Source of the DNA: Prorocentrum cordatum
Taxonomy: Eukaryota; Sar; Dinophyceae; Prorocentrales; Prorocentraceae
Assembly: GCA_963575745.1 (NCBI GenBank)
Contig: CAUYUJ010000170.1
Coordinates: 95,001 to 159,000 of the forward strand
Length of the DNA: 64,000 bases
Reading direction: 5' to 3'
Made by a program: the position numbers and the translations under genes
Shown: positions 8,218 through 18,437 of the stretch, piece by piece
Numbering within the stretch: position 1 is the first letter of the stretch
Layout: each line of letters starts with the position of its first letter
The notes under the pieces: generated by a model
Told to the model about the DNA's origin: nothing
The model's database searches: none
What the model saw: the letters and a program-made list of their open reading frames with translations, nothing else

Positions 8218-8960
8218 TTCGGCGGTGGACAGGACTCCCTTCCGTAAGCCACCCTCCTCCTCCTCCCCCTCCTCCTCCTCCTCCTCCTCCTCCTCCTCCT
8301 CCTCCTCCTCCTCCTCCTCCCTTCCCCTCCTCCCTCCTCCTCCTCCTCCTCCTCCTCCCTCCTCCTCCTCTCTCCTCCCTTCCCTCCTCCTCCTTCCCCC
8401 TCCTCCTCCTCCTCCTCCTTCCTCCTCCTCCTCCTCCTCCTCCTCCTCCTCCTTCTGCTTGCTCCTCGAACCTGGGGGGCGTGCCCCTCGGCGGTGGACA
8501 AATCTCCATTCAGTGAACCACCCTGCCTAGGACCAAACCGACGGACCTGGAGCCGCAAAAGGGACGGCCGCGAGGCACTCCCGCGAACCGAAAGCGGCCA
8601 ATGCGCTCATCGACGTGTCAGGGCTGGAGGTCTATCAACCTCCGAGCAGTTGTCACTGCACCGACCTTGCAGACGTGCTCCAGCGGTTTTTGTTGGATGG
8701 ATTCCTGTTAATGCAGAACCCCGAATCTCGGCGGTGGACAAACCTCCATTTAGAAAACCACCTTTTAGTGAAAACGGCCTAAGACCGAAACCGACGGACT
8801 TGGGCCCGCTCTCGCGGACCGAGAACGGCCAATGCGCTAATCGACGTGTCAGGGTTGGAGGTCTATCAACTTCCGAGCAGTTGTCACTGCACCGACCTTG
8901 CAGACGTGCTCCAGCGGTTTTTGTTGAATGGATTCCTGTCAATGCAGAACCCCGCGACGG
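8218..8960 (+). repeat. D-family tandem repeat, three units, one expanded by TCC
   Basis: Units start CGGCGGTGGACA at 8218, 8488 and 8727. The second and third continue with near-identical 180-bp bodies (TCGACGTGTCAGGG, CTCCAGCGGTTTTTGTTG). The first unit is interrupted after 35 bp by a 200-bp TCC expansion (8254-8455). A related copy lies at 24095-24262. Confidence 0.85.
8254..8455 (+). repeat. (TCC)n expansion inside a D-family unit
   Basis: About 200 bp of nearly uninterrupted TCC-type triplets lie between the conserved start of a D unit and the next D unit. Confidence 0.9.
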
Positions 8961-9200
8961 CGAGCGAAAAGCGAAATGAATTTCTTGTGGATGTTTGTTC
9001 AGTCTTCATTCCCGGCAAAAAATATGCACGAAAGCCACTTCGCAATCCGGAGCGACACTCTCCAGGACAATCCGGGCCCATCCCATTGTTTTCCGAGCGA
9101 AATCCGCTCCACGATGTTGGCGCCGTGAGTCGTGAGAAAGTCACGACGGGAGGTTCTTCAATATTTTCGGCCTCCGGGGGCCCTCGGGCCCCCGGACCTC

Positions 9201-9355
9201 CTCGCGTTGCGAATGGATCACGACGGGAGGTTTTTCGTTGCTCCCGGCCTCCGTCAGAACGACTCCTGGCGAAAAACTGGTCCTGGGGAAGCGGTCCGGA
9301 TCTCTGGGGGTCGACGTTGTGAAACAATCACGACGTCGGGGGTCTGGGGACGGGG
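9201..9355 (+). repeat. S-family dispersed repeat, copy 1
   Basis: CCTCGCGTTG, AAACTGGTCCTGGGGAA, GGTCGACGTTGTGAAACAAT and CACGACGTCGGGGGTC all occur in the same order on the opposite strand at 57576-57745. Confidence 0.7.
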
Positions 9356-9643
9356 CCTTCTGGCGCGCGGACGTCCTTTCGGTTCGCACGTTTTTCCCAC
9401 AAGATGATCCAAGATGCTTCTCGATTGTCATCGCCGGAAAACAAAAACAACAAAAAAACAACAACAACAAAAAACGCACACGTCCGAGCGACGCCAAGGG
9501 GCCTAACAAGCTGAGGGCGTTGTTAGCCCCGTTTTCAACATCGACAATTCTTTCCGTTTTGGGCGCGGCTTTTGTGACGTTCTCAAGTGCGGCATCAACC
9601 CGTGGCCCACCTGCTCGTTTTCTTTCCGCTTTCAATGCTTCCA

Positions 9644-10165
9644 TTATACGTTTTTAGTCTCACAATGCCGCCTAACTGACGTCCACATTCCAGGATGTCG
9701 GCTATAGAACGGCTTGGACAAATCAAAAGCGGAAAGTGGAAAACGAAGGAAAACGAACACAAAACAATAACAAGACAAACAAGAAACCGCCACCAGCGTG
9801 AAGAACAGCGAAGGACGGAGCCGCCCCCGGGCCTCACCTCTCAATGCTGTCTTCGTGGCCGCTGTAAGATACAAGAGGGCAAACATTGGCATAAAAAACA
9901 CCCAACTCAACATCGCAGACCCACCCGCTTTCAACACTGGAATCTGGAGAAACCCAAAAGTACCCATACCGCTACTCCCCGGACCTCTCCCGGGGGGCGT
10001 TCTGACGGGAATTTCGAAGCGAATCCAGCGGTGGTGACGAGAGCCTCCCAGGAGGCCCACAAAGGGGGAACACTGGCGAAGGGTAGCGGTATGGGCACCT
10101 ACGAAACCCTGGGGGGAGGCCCAGATTGCGGAAGGACGCCTGTAGTGGATTCTGTTGCGGCGCAT
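9644..10165 (-). CDS. possible membrane-protein segment, hypothetical
   Basis: An uninterrupted minus-strand frame from an ATG at 10165 to a stop at 9644 gives 173 residues and two hydrophobic stretches: AMLSWVFFMPMFALLYL near residues 84-100 and SLFFTLVAVSCLSCYCFVFV near 119-138. A basic loop with Arg/Lys separates them, which is plausible for a two-helix membrane protein. Upstream the frame continues into a Glu/Asp run produced by the (TCC)n/(ATC)n array at 10216-10995, so a real start within the repeat or an upstream exon cannot be excluded. I do not recognise a family, and no splice signal was confirmed. It could be a chance open frame on the complement of an A-rich strand. Confidence 0.25.
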   Translation of the reverse strand: MRRNRIHYRRPSAIWASPQGFVGAHTATLRQCSPFVGLLGGSRHHRWIRFEIPVRTPPGRGPGSSGMGTFGFLQIPVLKAGGSAMLSWVFFMPMFALLYLTAATKTALRGEARGRLRPSLFFTLVAVSCLSCYCFVFVFLRFPLSAFDLSKPFYSRHPGMWTSVRRHCETKNV

Positions 10166-10215
10166 AATAGTGGCTTGGGTGGCGGGGACCCCCAGCTGAT
10201 AAAGCGCGCGAACTG

Positions 10216-10342
10216 TCCTGGCCACGCCTGCCTCCTCCCCATCCTGCTCCTCCTGCTCCTCCTCCTCCTCCTCCTCCTCCTCCTCGTCCTCCTCCTCCTC
10301 CTCCTCATTGCCATCATCATCTTCTTCATCATCATCAGCATC

Positions 10343-10422
<80 letters not shown>

Positions 10423-10432
10423 CATCCTCATT

Positions 10433-10481
<49 letters not shown>

Positions 10482-10938
10482 ACATCATCATCATCGTCAC
10501 CATAATCATCATCATCATCAGCATCCTCATCATCATCAACATCATCAGCATCATCAGCACCACAATAAACATAATCATTATCATGAGTTTCATTATCAGC
10601 ATCATCATCAACATCATCACCATCATCATCCTCATCATCATCCTTGGTCTCATCCTCATCATCAGTTTCAGCATCACCATCATGAGTTTCCTCCTCCTCC
10701 TCATCATCATCCTCATCCGAATCCTCAGCTTCTCTATCAGCATCGTTATTATCATCATCCGCATGATCAACAACAACACCATCACCATCAGCATCACCAT
10801 CAGTACGGTAATCAACATCATCGTCATCATCACCATCAGCATCACCATCATAATCAGCATGATCGTCATCATAATCAGCATCAGCAGCATGCTCATCCTC
10901 ATCATCATGATCATCATGATCATCATGATCATCACCAT

Positions 10939-10972
<34 letters not shown>

Positions 10973-10995
10973 AGCAGCATCAGCATCAGCATCGT
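10216..10995 (+). repeat. (TCC)n followed by (ATC)n microsatellite, ~780 bp
   Basis: CTCCTCCT triplets (10240-10305) pass into ATC/CATCATC triplets with scattered AGC, ACC and GTC variants up to about 10995. The long open frames here on both strands (poly-Ile/Ser, poly-Asp/Met) are products of this array. Confidence 0.95.
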
Positions 10996-11254
10996 CAATA
11001 GGGCACAACCTGAACAGTGTCTTCTGTTCTCTCTTCGCTTTCGCTTAAAACGAAGATTGAGCGAAAACGCCGGCCAGCATCGCGCGGGCCGTCCGGCCCA
11101 CGAGCACCAGAAAACAAACGCATAACAGAACGGTGGCACGGCCGCGGGCCACCAACAAAACGAGGAACTAAACCAGCGAGCACCAGGCGACATCAAGCAG
11201 CAAGAGCGCGAGTAACAATTTAAGTGACCCGTGAGCACACACACACACACACTG
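10996..11254. other. unassigned spacer
   Basis: No gene is supported. It ends with a short (CA)n run at 11233-11252. Confidence 0.4.
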
Positions 11255-12207
11255 ACAGCACAACCCCCCAGCACAACCCCCCTCCGCACAACCCCCCTCC
11301 GCACAATCATCCAGCACAACCCCCCAGCACAACCCCCCAGCACAACGCCTCAGCACAACCCCCAGCACAGCCCCCTGGCACAACCCCCTGGCACAACCCC
11401 GCAACACAGTCCCCCAGCACATACCTCGAGTACACCCCCCCAGCACAACCCCCCCAGCACAACCCCCCCAGGGTTGTGCTGGGGGGTTGTGCTAGGGGTT
11501 TGTGGTGGGGGGTTGTGCTAGGGAGTTGTGCCATGGAGTTGTGCTGGGAAGATGTGCCAGGGGTTTGTGCCAGAGGGTTGTGCTGGGGGTTGTGCGGGGG
11601 GTTGTGCTGGAGGGTTGTGCATGGGGGTTGTGCTGGGGAGTTGTACTAGGCGGTTGTGCTGGGGGAGACTGCTGGGGGGTTGTGCTAGTGGGTTGTGCTG
11701 GGGGGGTTGTGCTGAGGGATTGTGCTGAGGGGATTGTGCTGAGGGGATTGCGCCAGGGGGTTTATGCTTGGAGGTTGTGCTGGGGGTTGTGCCAAGGGAT
11801 TATGCTGGGGGTTGTGCTGGGAGGTTGTGCTGGGTGGTTATGCTGGGGTGTTGTGCTGGGAGGTTGTGCTGGGGGAGTGTGCTGAGGGGGTTGTGCTGGG
11901 GCGTTGTGTTGGGGGTTGTGCCAGGGAGTTCTGCTGGGGGTTGTGCTGGGGGATTGTGCTGGGGGATTGTGCTGGGGGATTATGCTGGGGAGTTGTGCTG
12001 GGAGTTGTGCTGGGGGTTTTGTGCTGGGGGATTGTGCTGGGAGGTTGTGCACATGGGTTGTGCTGAGGGGTTGTGCTAGGGAGGTGTGCCAAGGAGTTCT
12101 GCTGGGGGGTTGTGCTGAAGTTTGCGCCAAAGGGGTTGTGCTGGAAGTTGTGCTGGGGGATTATGAGGGAGAGGGGTGTGTGCAGGAGGGTTGTGCTGGG
12201 GGGGGGG
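11255..12207. repeat. head-to-head 13-bp minisatellite (CAGCACAACCCCC / GGGTTGTGCTGGG)
   Basis: About 220 bp of CAGCACAACCCCC units (11255-11474) switch abruptly at about 11475 to the reverse complement GGGTTGTGCTGGG, which runs about 730 bp to the assembly gap. The turning point is a near-perfect hairpin. Reading frames through it are Cys/Gly/Val- or Pro/Gln/His-rich artefacts. Confidence 0.95.
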
Positions 12208-12307
12208 NNNNNNNNNNNNNNNNNNNNNNNNNNNNNNNNNNNNNNNNNNNNNNNNNNNNNNNNNNNNNNNNNNNNNNNNNNNNNNNNNNNNNNNNNNNNN
12301 NNNNNNN
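12208..12307. other. 100-N assembly gap
   Basis: Exactly 100 N, a placeholder of unknown true length between the minisatellite and the retroelement. The rest of the retroelement polyprotein is expected on its left side but is not present there. Confidence 1.
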
Positions 12308-13720
12308 TCGCTGGTCGACACTCTGCATCCGACTCCATGCCGTAGGAGGTGGGGACAAAGCCACGAAGTCTGGGTCCACTGCGACCAGGTACGCCCGTGC
12401 CTCGTTCCTGCCCTGGACCGTCAGGAGGTCGAACTCTGGCGCTGCGATGGGCTGGTGGGCGTCCCATCCCATGCTCGCCGCCAGGATCGTGAGTTGGCAA
12501 GCCCATGCGAAGACCTCTACGATCCTCCAGGGCCCCGGCCGCCGCCGGGTCTCCTTCTGAAAAGGCAGTGCACGTTCCTCCTGGTAGTATCTGAGGGCGT
12601 CCTGCTCCTGCTGATCAGCCCGAAGCTTCCTGTTCGCCATTTCCTCGGTCATCAGAACCTCCAGCTCCTTCAGGTTGCTCCGGACGTGCCTGCGAGCACC
12701 TTTCGTCATGAAAACCTCGTTGTCCGCGTTCTCCATGAAAACCTCCTCGTCACTCGATGCCGTCTCCGCGGACTCTGGGTCGCTGGTGTGATAGTGGGAT
12801 GTGCTCAGCTCTGAGTCGCCTGCGCCCTGGCCGTCGTTGCTGTCAGAATCGTGCGAGTCCTCCTCCTCGACGGTCTCAGCGACGCTGCGCTCATCCTTCT
12901 CCTCGTGACTCGCAATTCCGCTGAACATCTCGTCTGCGAGCTCGTCCTGCTCCTCGGACTGTCCGACGGGGAAGGCACTCGTGACCGGTGCCGGGAAATC
13001 CAGCAATGACACGCACGGATGCCCGGACGCAGCCGGGACCAACGGCTTGGTCACACCATTCGCCGTGAAAGTACCGTTCCTGAAGCTGATTGCTGCGCCC
13101 CACTCTGCCATCTCATCAGGGCCGATGAGACCTGGCACCTCGGCATCGACCTCGGAGATCACAACTTCGCCCTGCGTACCGTTGATGCCGACTGTGTAGC
13201 ACCACGCACGCTCTGACAAGAGCGGCACGCCTGGGCCGAACTTGAAGTACTCGCGCTGATTGATGCTGTGGCACGGCACGCCCATGGCATCCAAAGTCTT
13301 CTGCAGCTCGACATGCCACAGACGTCCACCGACAGCCCGCTTGCAGCCCGTGTCAATCATAGCCAGCCCCGCGGGCAAGACAACAAGCATGACGGACTGC
13401 TCATCTACCACCTTGCGGGGGCACTCCTCTCGGGTGGTGACCATGTGGGCCGCAGATCCCCCTTTTGCTGCCCAAGGGTCTGCGCCCTTTGCTGCCCAGG
13501 GGTCCGCGCCCCCTTTGACGGCAACATCCTCCCCAGTCGGGGCGGCAGAGGTTAGTCCTGGCACAGCTCCGTCTGGGGTGTTCTTGGAAGGTTCCCCTTC
13601 ATCCTTCTTGGGCTTCTCCACGTGTAATGAATCACCGACTTCAGCGAACACTTCTTGCACTTCGCGAAGATCACGGTGCCGTTTGACTGCCACTTCAACT
13701 CGCCCACAGGATGAACACAT
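12308..13720 (-). CDS. copia-like retroelement, protease and C-terminal domain, cut by gap
   Basis: This frame follows the gag frame with an overlap of about 170 nt. It contains a retropepsin-like active-site stretch LAMIDTGCKRAVGG (near 13360-13320) preceded by MLVVLPAG. Then come acidic Ser/Glu spacers and a segment WRIVEVFAWACQLTILAASMG...FDLLTVQGRNEARAY, of the kind that precedes integrase/reverse transcriptase in dinoflagellate copia-type polyproteins. It is still open when it enters the N gap, and integrase, RT and RNase H are absent from the window. It lies -1 relative to gag, so expression needs frameshifting unless an indel or assembly error is responsible. Probably an inactive or incompletely assembled retrotransposon. 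Confidence 0.75.
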
Positions 13721-16700
13721 TCAGCCTGCTGCTGCATGAGCTCGGGGTCGAACTTCGCCTTCGGGCCTGGAACCAGCCTCTCGCCGTCGAACTGCGAGTC
13801 GTACTTGGCTCGATGCATCTGCTGCTTCTCCAGGTCACTCTGCGTGGCACCGACACTCATGACGTAGCTCCGTCCAGAGGCGGTGACTACACGCGGGACT
13901 CCAGATGCAGCTGAAGATTCCGTCGCAGCGGCAGGGGCACCTGAGCTCGCGGCTCCTGGAGGCGCTGGAAGGTGGACACGCCGTCGTATTGCCTCCATGT
14001 TCTTCCACACGCTTCCGACTCCCTGCTGCTCAGGAGATGTGGGCAGGGCGCGCTCTGGCAGAGGTGCCTGCTCACGTCGCTTCTGTAGGCCGTCGTAGAC
14101 CTCGCATGGGTTCAATCGGGTGTGCATCTCCATCTCCTGTTTCTCTATCAGCGCGAGGCGATCCAGCAACTCAGCTTTATCACGCTGCAAAACCTCTAGT
14201 CGCTTCTTTTCCTCGCTCTTTCTCACTTCCTCGGAGGCTCCTGCCATGACCCAGTCCTCTTCCTTAGGGACAGCGGCGGCCTCCCCAGTCAGAGCGGCAG
14301 ACGTTAGTCCAGGCACAGCTCCGTCTGGGGATTCTTTGGTCTTCGATGCTCCCTTTGCCGACGCCTCCACCACGTATACGGGATGGGCCCTCGCAGGGCC
14401 GCTGGATAAGGAGAAATCTGGCTTCTCGCAGCGGCGCGTGTAGAGATTGAGGCGCACGATGCGATCGTTCTTAGTGATGAAGTGGATGGTTGCCGGCGGC
14501 GTCAGGTAATCCCTGAAGACATCCTGACGCGGATGCCAGCTGCAGAAGATCTCGTCCATCTCTTCTGGCGTGAACGGCACCTCCTTATCCTCACGCCGCT
14601 GGTCGTTGTCGTCCTCGGTGGCCTCAGGATCCTCGCTGGCCTCGTCCTCGTTCTTCACCTCCTTGCTGCTTCTTGCCTTCTTTCTCTCTTTCTTCTCTTC
14701 TTTGCTGCTCCTCGCCTTCTTCTTCTTCTTCTCTTTCTTTTCTTCCTTTTCTTCCTTCTCACCGCGGTCTTCTAGTGGACTCCGCTTCTCTTTCTTCACA
14801 CCGCGGCCTCCTGGTGCACTCCGCGACCTTGAACGCGAGGAAGCCTCCGCCTCGGGCGGAGGAGGGGCACGAGGCTCGCGAAGAACAGCTCCCCGATCAC
14901 GCTGGCGGTCGTCCCGACGATCTCGATGATGATCTTCACGCTGCTTGGTGTCACGACTCCCGCCTTCACCGCGCCGATCGTCACGGGGCTTGGTATCACG
15001 ATTGCCGCCCATCACGATCTTGAATATAGTTGCCGTGATCTCGTCGAGATCCACCTCAGCCGCCGCACAAGGCCTCGATGTGGCCAGCTGCAGGCGCACG
15101 AGCCGACCCTGGACGAAGTCGAGGCTCTCGAAGCGGCCTTGCTTGAAGAAGATAGGCTTCTTGTTCGCCACGCGCTCCACGATGTGATGGACCGTGGCAA
15201 GGTCAGGAAACTCCAACTCCACGCTGTGCCCCTTTGCGTGGGTGTTGGCCAGAATGCGATGGCAACGCTCGACAGCATCCTCGTCCTCCTGATCCTCCCC
15301 GCGCCTGGCACGGGCGCGCGCGCGTTCATCACTGCTCTGTGCGGCCCCTGGGCCGTCGTCGGCGTCCTGGCGTAGGCTCGGCGCAGGCATGCTTATGGGC
15401 CTGGGGTGCATAATGATCCGCTCTGGCGCGTCCGCTCGACCCTCCACTGGATGCCTCTGGGCAGGCACCGACTGGGGGGCACGGCGCCATGGAGCGCGGC
15501 CACGACGCTCCTCGGCACTGCCTGCCATGCCAACCCAGTGGACGATCGGTCCATGCACCTGCCTAGGCGCCGGCGGCTTCACAGAGGTCCGCTGGTTGGG
15601 CGACGCTGGCTGGCCATTCTTAGGCCCGATCTTGTTGTAAGGCTCGCGCTCGCCACTCTTCACCTTGGGGCACTCCGGGTCGCCACGCCAGTGGCCAGGC
15701 TGATCGCAGTCAGCACACCGGCTGTTAGCCTTGCGCTGGTCTGTCGGCTTCCGACCAGCCTGGAAGGAGCCGCTAGCGTTGATCTTCTTGGGGTCCCGCT
15801 GCCGAGGAGCAACGAACCCGCGCTTCTGACGCTGTACCGCCGTCTTCTGCTTGGCCCTCCAGCCGGCCAAGAACGCTTCCTGAAGATCCTCCGGTGCCTC
15901 GTACTCCTCGTCGCCAGGCCCGTCGTTGTCCGACACCAGCTCCTCGTCGACCTCAGCGCCGTCCTCGAAGAGGGTACCCTCGGCCCCTCCATGGTCTCCA
16001 TCGTCCTGGTCGTCTGCTTCATCTTCGTCATGATGCGCCTCCTCGAGGTCGCCGTGGTGTTCATCGTAGTCTTCGCCGTTCTCTACCTCGTGTACGTGCT
16101 GGCCAGGGCGTCCTCGCAGCACGCATGGCCTACGAGCCATGGGAGGGTGCGGATAGCGACCGCCCGAACTCCCAGAGGAGCGCCCGTGCTCACGCTGCGC
16201 CGCAAACGGCGAGCGGCGAGGGAGCACTGAGCGATTCTCGGTGTCGTGCACCTTCGAATAGGCTGCCTTCAGCATAACCTCCATCCGCTTCGAGTCGTAG
16301 ATGCCGCCACAGTTGAAGAGCACCTGCGCTCGCTCCTTCTGCGACAGTCCAGCGCCACGAAGCATCTTGCTTGCCAATGCGCGATCGCTGATCGCTGATG
16401 TGGGATCCTCGAGCTGCAACTCCATGAGCTTCTTGCGCAGGTACGTGGTCCAATCCATGATCGGCTGCCCAGCTCGACGGTGTGCTCGCTCCCAATCCTG
16501 ATGCACCTGATCGAGGCGCTCGTGATCCATCTTCTCGAAGGCGTCGTCGTAGATAGCAAAGATGGTCTCGAGCGTCTCCTCGCGTCGGAGGTCCGACGCG
16601 TCAAGCACCTCGATGAGCTCTTTGGCTCGACCTGTCACTTGACTGTAGATGATCAGGCCCAGCTCCGCGTCTGAGAGCTGATTGAGGTTGCGGATGACTT

Positions 16701-16947
16701 CAACCTCCTTGCGCCACTCTCGGTACTTCTTAGTACTCGTACCGACTCCACCATCGAACTCTGGGAGCCTCACCTGCAACAGCAGTAGACGTGTACGTCT
16801 GGGACCGCCGTCGCCACGATCCCGATGCAAGGCCAAGAGCTCCCGCTGGGTCTCGGCCATCACGCGCAGGACTGCATGCAGGTCCGGGGGACCTGTGCCT
16901 GCGGAGGACGCAGCCTCCACATCTGAGCCGTCTTGGCTGGCGGCCAT
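13552..16947 (-). CDS. gag: copia-like retroelement gag polyprotein with CCHC zinc knuckle
   Basis: 1131 residues from an ATG in a good context (GCCGCCATGG). Residues ~60-230 resemble Ty1/copia gag capsid (LPEFDGG..., KKYREWRKEVEV, LGLIIYSQVTGRAKELI, MDWTTYLRKKLMEL, LASKMLRGAGLSQKERAQVL). An acidic His/Asp/Glu stretch follows. A knuckle CADCDQPGHWRGDPEC lies near residues 409-425 (C-X2-C-X4-H-X5-C). A Lys/Glu-rich, probably disordered region precedes WHPRQDVFRDYLTPPATIHF. A motif PDGAVPGLTSAA(L/P)TGE occurs here and again in the next frame. A second Cys cluster CKKCSLKSV sits just before the switch to the -1 frame. It would assemble virus-like particles binding the element RNA. LTRs were not identified, and the stop at 13552 ends the frame. 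Confidence 0.85.
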   Translation of the reverse strand: MAASQDGSDVEAASSAGTGPPDLHAVLRVMAETQRELLALHRDRGDGGPRRTRLLLLQVRLPEFDGGVGTSTKKYREWRKEVEVIRNLNQLSDAELGLIIYSQVTGRAKELIEVLDASDLRREETLETIFAIYDDAFEKMDHERLDQVHQDWERAHRRAGQPIMDWTTYLRKKLMELQLEDPTSAISDRALASKMLRGAGLSQKERAQVLFNCGGIYDSKRMEVMLKAAYSKVHDTENRSVLPRRSPFAAQREHGRSSGSSGGRYPHPPMARRPCVLRGRPGQHVHEVENGEDYDEHHGDLEEAHHDEDEADDQDDGDHGGAEGTLFEDGAEVDEELVSDNDGPGDEEYEAPEDLQEAFLAGWRAKQKTAVQRQKRGFVAPRQRDPKKINASGSFQAGRKPTDQRKANSRCADCDQPGHWRGDPECPKVKSGEREPYNKIGPKNGQPASPNQRTSVKPPAPRQVHGPIVHWVGMAGSAEERRGRAPWRRAPQSVPAQRHPVEGRADAPERIIMHPRPISMPAPSLRQDADDGPGAAQSSDERARARARRGEDQEDEDAVERCHRILANTHAKGHSVELEFPDLATVHHIVERVANKKPIFFKQGRFESLDFVQGRLVRLQLATSRPCAAAEVDLDEITATIFKIVMGGNRDTKPRDDRRGEGGSRDTKQREDHHRDRRDDRQRDRGAVLREPRAPPPPEAEASSRSRSRSAPGGRGVKKEKRSPLEDRGEKEEKEEKKEKKKKKARSSKEEKKERKKARSSKEVKNEDEASEDPEATEDDNDQRREDKEVPFTPEEMDEIFCSWHPRQDVFRDYLTPPATIHFITKNDRIVRLNLYTRRCEKPDFSLSSGPARAHPVYVVEASAKGASKTKESPDGAVPGLTSAALTGEAAAVPKEEDWVMAGASEEVRKSEEKKRLEVLQRDKAELLDRLALIEKQEMEMHTRLNPCEVYDGLQKRREQAPLPERALPTSPEQQGVGSVWKNMEAIRRRVHLPAPPGAASSGAPAAATESSAASGVPRVVTASGRSYVMSVGATQSDLEKQQMHRAKYDSQFDGERLVPGPKAKFDPELMQQQAECVHPVGELKWQSNGTVIFAKCKKCSLKSVIHYTWRSPRRMKGNLPRTPQTELCQD

Positions 16948-17210
16948 GGCGGCCCACGCGGGTGGTCACAACCACCGAAGCAGAGCACGCAGTGCGTCCG
17001 CTGGAGCTTACTAGCTCCGCTACCACTGTCAGTGCAGTTGTTTTCAGCAAAGACCGCGCGGCAGTCCAACTGCGGGTGCGTCCCAGGGCCCTAGGACTAG
17101 GGCCAAAACAGCGGCGGGCAGCGTGCATGCCACAAAACAAGACAAGCGTGTACAACATACACACATGGTGGCACGGGCGGCAGAGGGGCAGGGGAGTGCA
17201 CTCTTCACAC
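16948..17210 (-). other. probable 5' leader of the retroelement
   Basis: Non-repetitive sequence directly upstream of gag. No long terminal repeat can be defined because the 3' end lies in or beyond the gap. A primer-binding site was not confidently recognised. Confidence 0.4.
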
Positions 17211-17288
17211 TCTCCTCTCCTCCTCCTCTTCCTCCTCCTCCTCCTCCTCCTCCTCCTCGACCTCCTCCTCCTCCTCCTCCTCCTCCTT
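17211..17288 (+). repeat. (TCC)n tract
   Basis: TCC triplets at the boundary between the retroelement leader and the GGGCCGTCTTG minisatellite. Confidence 0.9.
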
Positions 17289-17289
17289 G

Positions 17290-17520
17290 GGAGCTTCTCG
17301 GGGCCATCTTGAGGCTCTCTTGGGATCGCCCCTCTTGGGCCGTATTGGGGCCCTCTGGGGCCGTGGGGGCCCTCTTGGACCGTTATCGGCTCCTTTGCGG
17401 GGCCTCTGGGGCCGTCTTGGGACGATATGTGGGGCCTCTTGGGCCATTTCGGGCCCATCTGGGGGCCCTCTTGGACCGTTTTGGGGCCCTCTTGGGCCGT
17501 CTTGGGGCCCTCTGGCCGGC
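17290..17520 (+). repeat. GGGCCGTCTTGGGGCCCTC minisatellite, block 1
   Basis: Degenerate ~18-24-bp units built on CTTGGGCCGT and GGGGCCCTC. It is the first of several blocks of one superfamily (18438-18850, 19560-19900, 20770-21083 and 43790-44120 on +; 22030-23390 and 25600-26130 on the other strand). Confidence 0.9.
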
Positions 17521-17612
17521 TCACCGGAAAAAATATAAAGAAATGGGCCATGGGAACCGCCCGGGAGCCGCTTAACTCGAAAACATACAAGGGAAACGGG
17601 CCATTGCCACCT
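17518..17612 (+). repeat. F module linked to the minisatellite, copy 1
   Basis: About 95 bp with GAAATGGGCCATGGGA, CGCCCGGGAGCCGCTT and GGGAAACGGGCCATT. It is almost identical to 18848-18942 and partly present at 21083-21125. Each copy directly follows a minisatellite block. Confidence 0.85.
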
Positions 17613-17674
17613 GGGCCGGCACGGAAACGGAAAGAGCGCTGCAGCAACCTGCCCGAGATGGCTCATGGCGCTTT

Positions 17675-17972
17675 TCGCTCTTGGGAGCCTTGGTGGTAAG
17701 AGCTGGTTGAGTCACCGCTCGTTCTTGGGAGCCTTGGTGTTGAGAGTTGTGTACGTCACCGCTCGCTCTTGGGAGCCTTGGTGTGCACGAGTTGGTCACG
17801 TCACCGTTCGCTCTTGGGAACCTTGGTGGGAAGAGCTGTTTACGTCACCACTCTCTGTTGGGAGCCCTGGTGTTGAGAGATGTTTAAGGTGCCGCTCGCT
17901 CTTGGGAGCCTTGGTGTGACGAGCTTGTTTACGTCACCTTCGCGCTTGGGAGCCTGGGTGTTAGCTTCTTAC
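17675..17972 (+). repeat. 44-bp tandem repeat, about seven units
   Basis: Units begin CGCTCTTGGGAGCCTTGGTG and end ACGTCACC. Spacing is about 43-46 bp with moderate divergence. Confidence 0.9.
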
Positions 17973-18312
17973 GTCTCCTCCTCCTCCTCCTCCTCCTCCT
18001 GCTCCGCTCCTTCCTCCCCTCCTCCCTCTCTCCTCATTCCTCCTTCCTCCTCCCCCCCTCCACCCTCCCTCCCTCCCACCACTCCCCCCCGTTCCCTCCC
18101 TCCTCTCCCTCCTCCTCCTCCCTCCACCCTCCTCCTCCTCCCTCCTCCCTCCTTCCTCCTCTTCCTCTTACTCGTTATCCTCGTCCTCCTCATCCTCCTC
18201 TTCCTACTCTCCTCCTCCTCCTCCTCCTCCTCCCTCCTCCTCCTCCTCCTCCTCCTACTCCCTCCTCCTCCCCTCCTCCTCCTCCTCCTCCTCCTCCTCC
18301 CCCTCCTCCTCT
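17973..18312 (+). repeat. (TCC)n-rich polypyrimidine tract
   Basis: A 340-bp, almost pure C/T strand with TCC, CCCTCC and TTCC variants. Confidence 0.9.
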
Positions 18313-18437
18313 CTTCGGGCCCGCTTGGAGCCCATTGGGGCCCTCTAGAAAAAAAACAAAAACAAAAACCCACAAAAGTTTGAACCAATAAAAAAAAGAA
18401 CAGGAAACAGAATCCCAACCCCAGCTCTATCAATAAT

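Noticed and set aside
10216-11125. Very long frames rich in Ile/Ser on + and Asp/Met on -
   Set aside because: They are translations of a TCC/ATC trinucleotide array; any frame of such an array stays open.
11228-12560. Gly/Cys/Leu-rich membrane-like frames
   Set aside because: Generated by the GGGTTGTGCTGGG minisatellite and partly running through the N gap.
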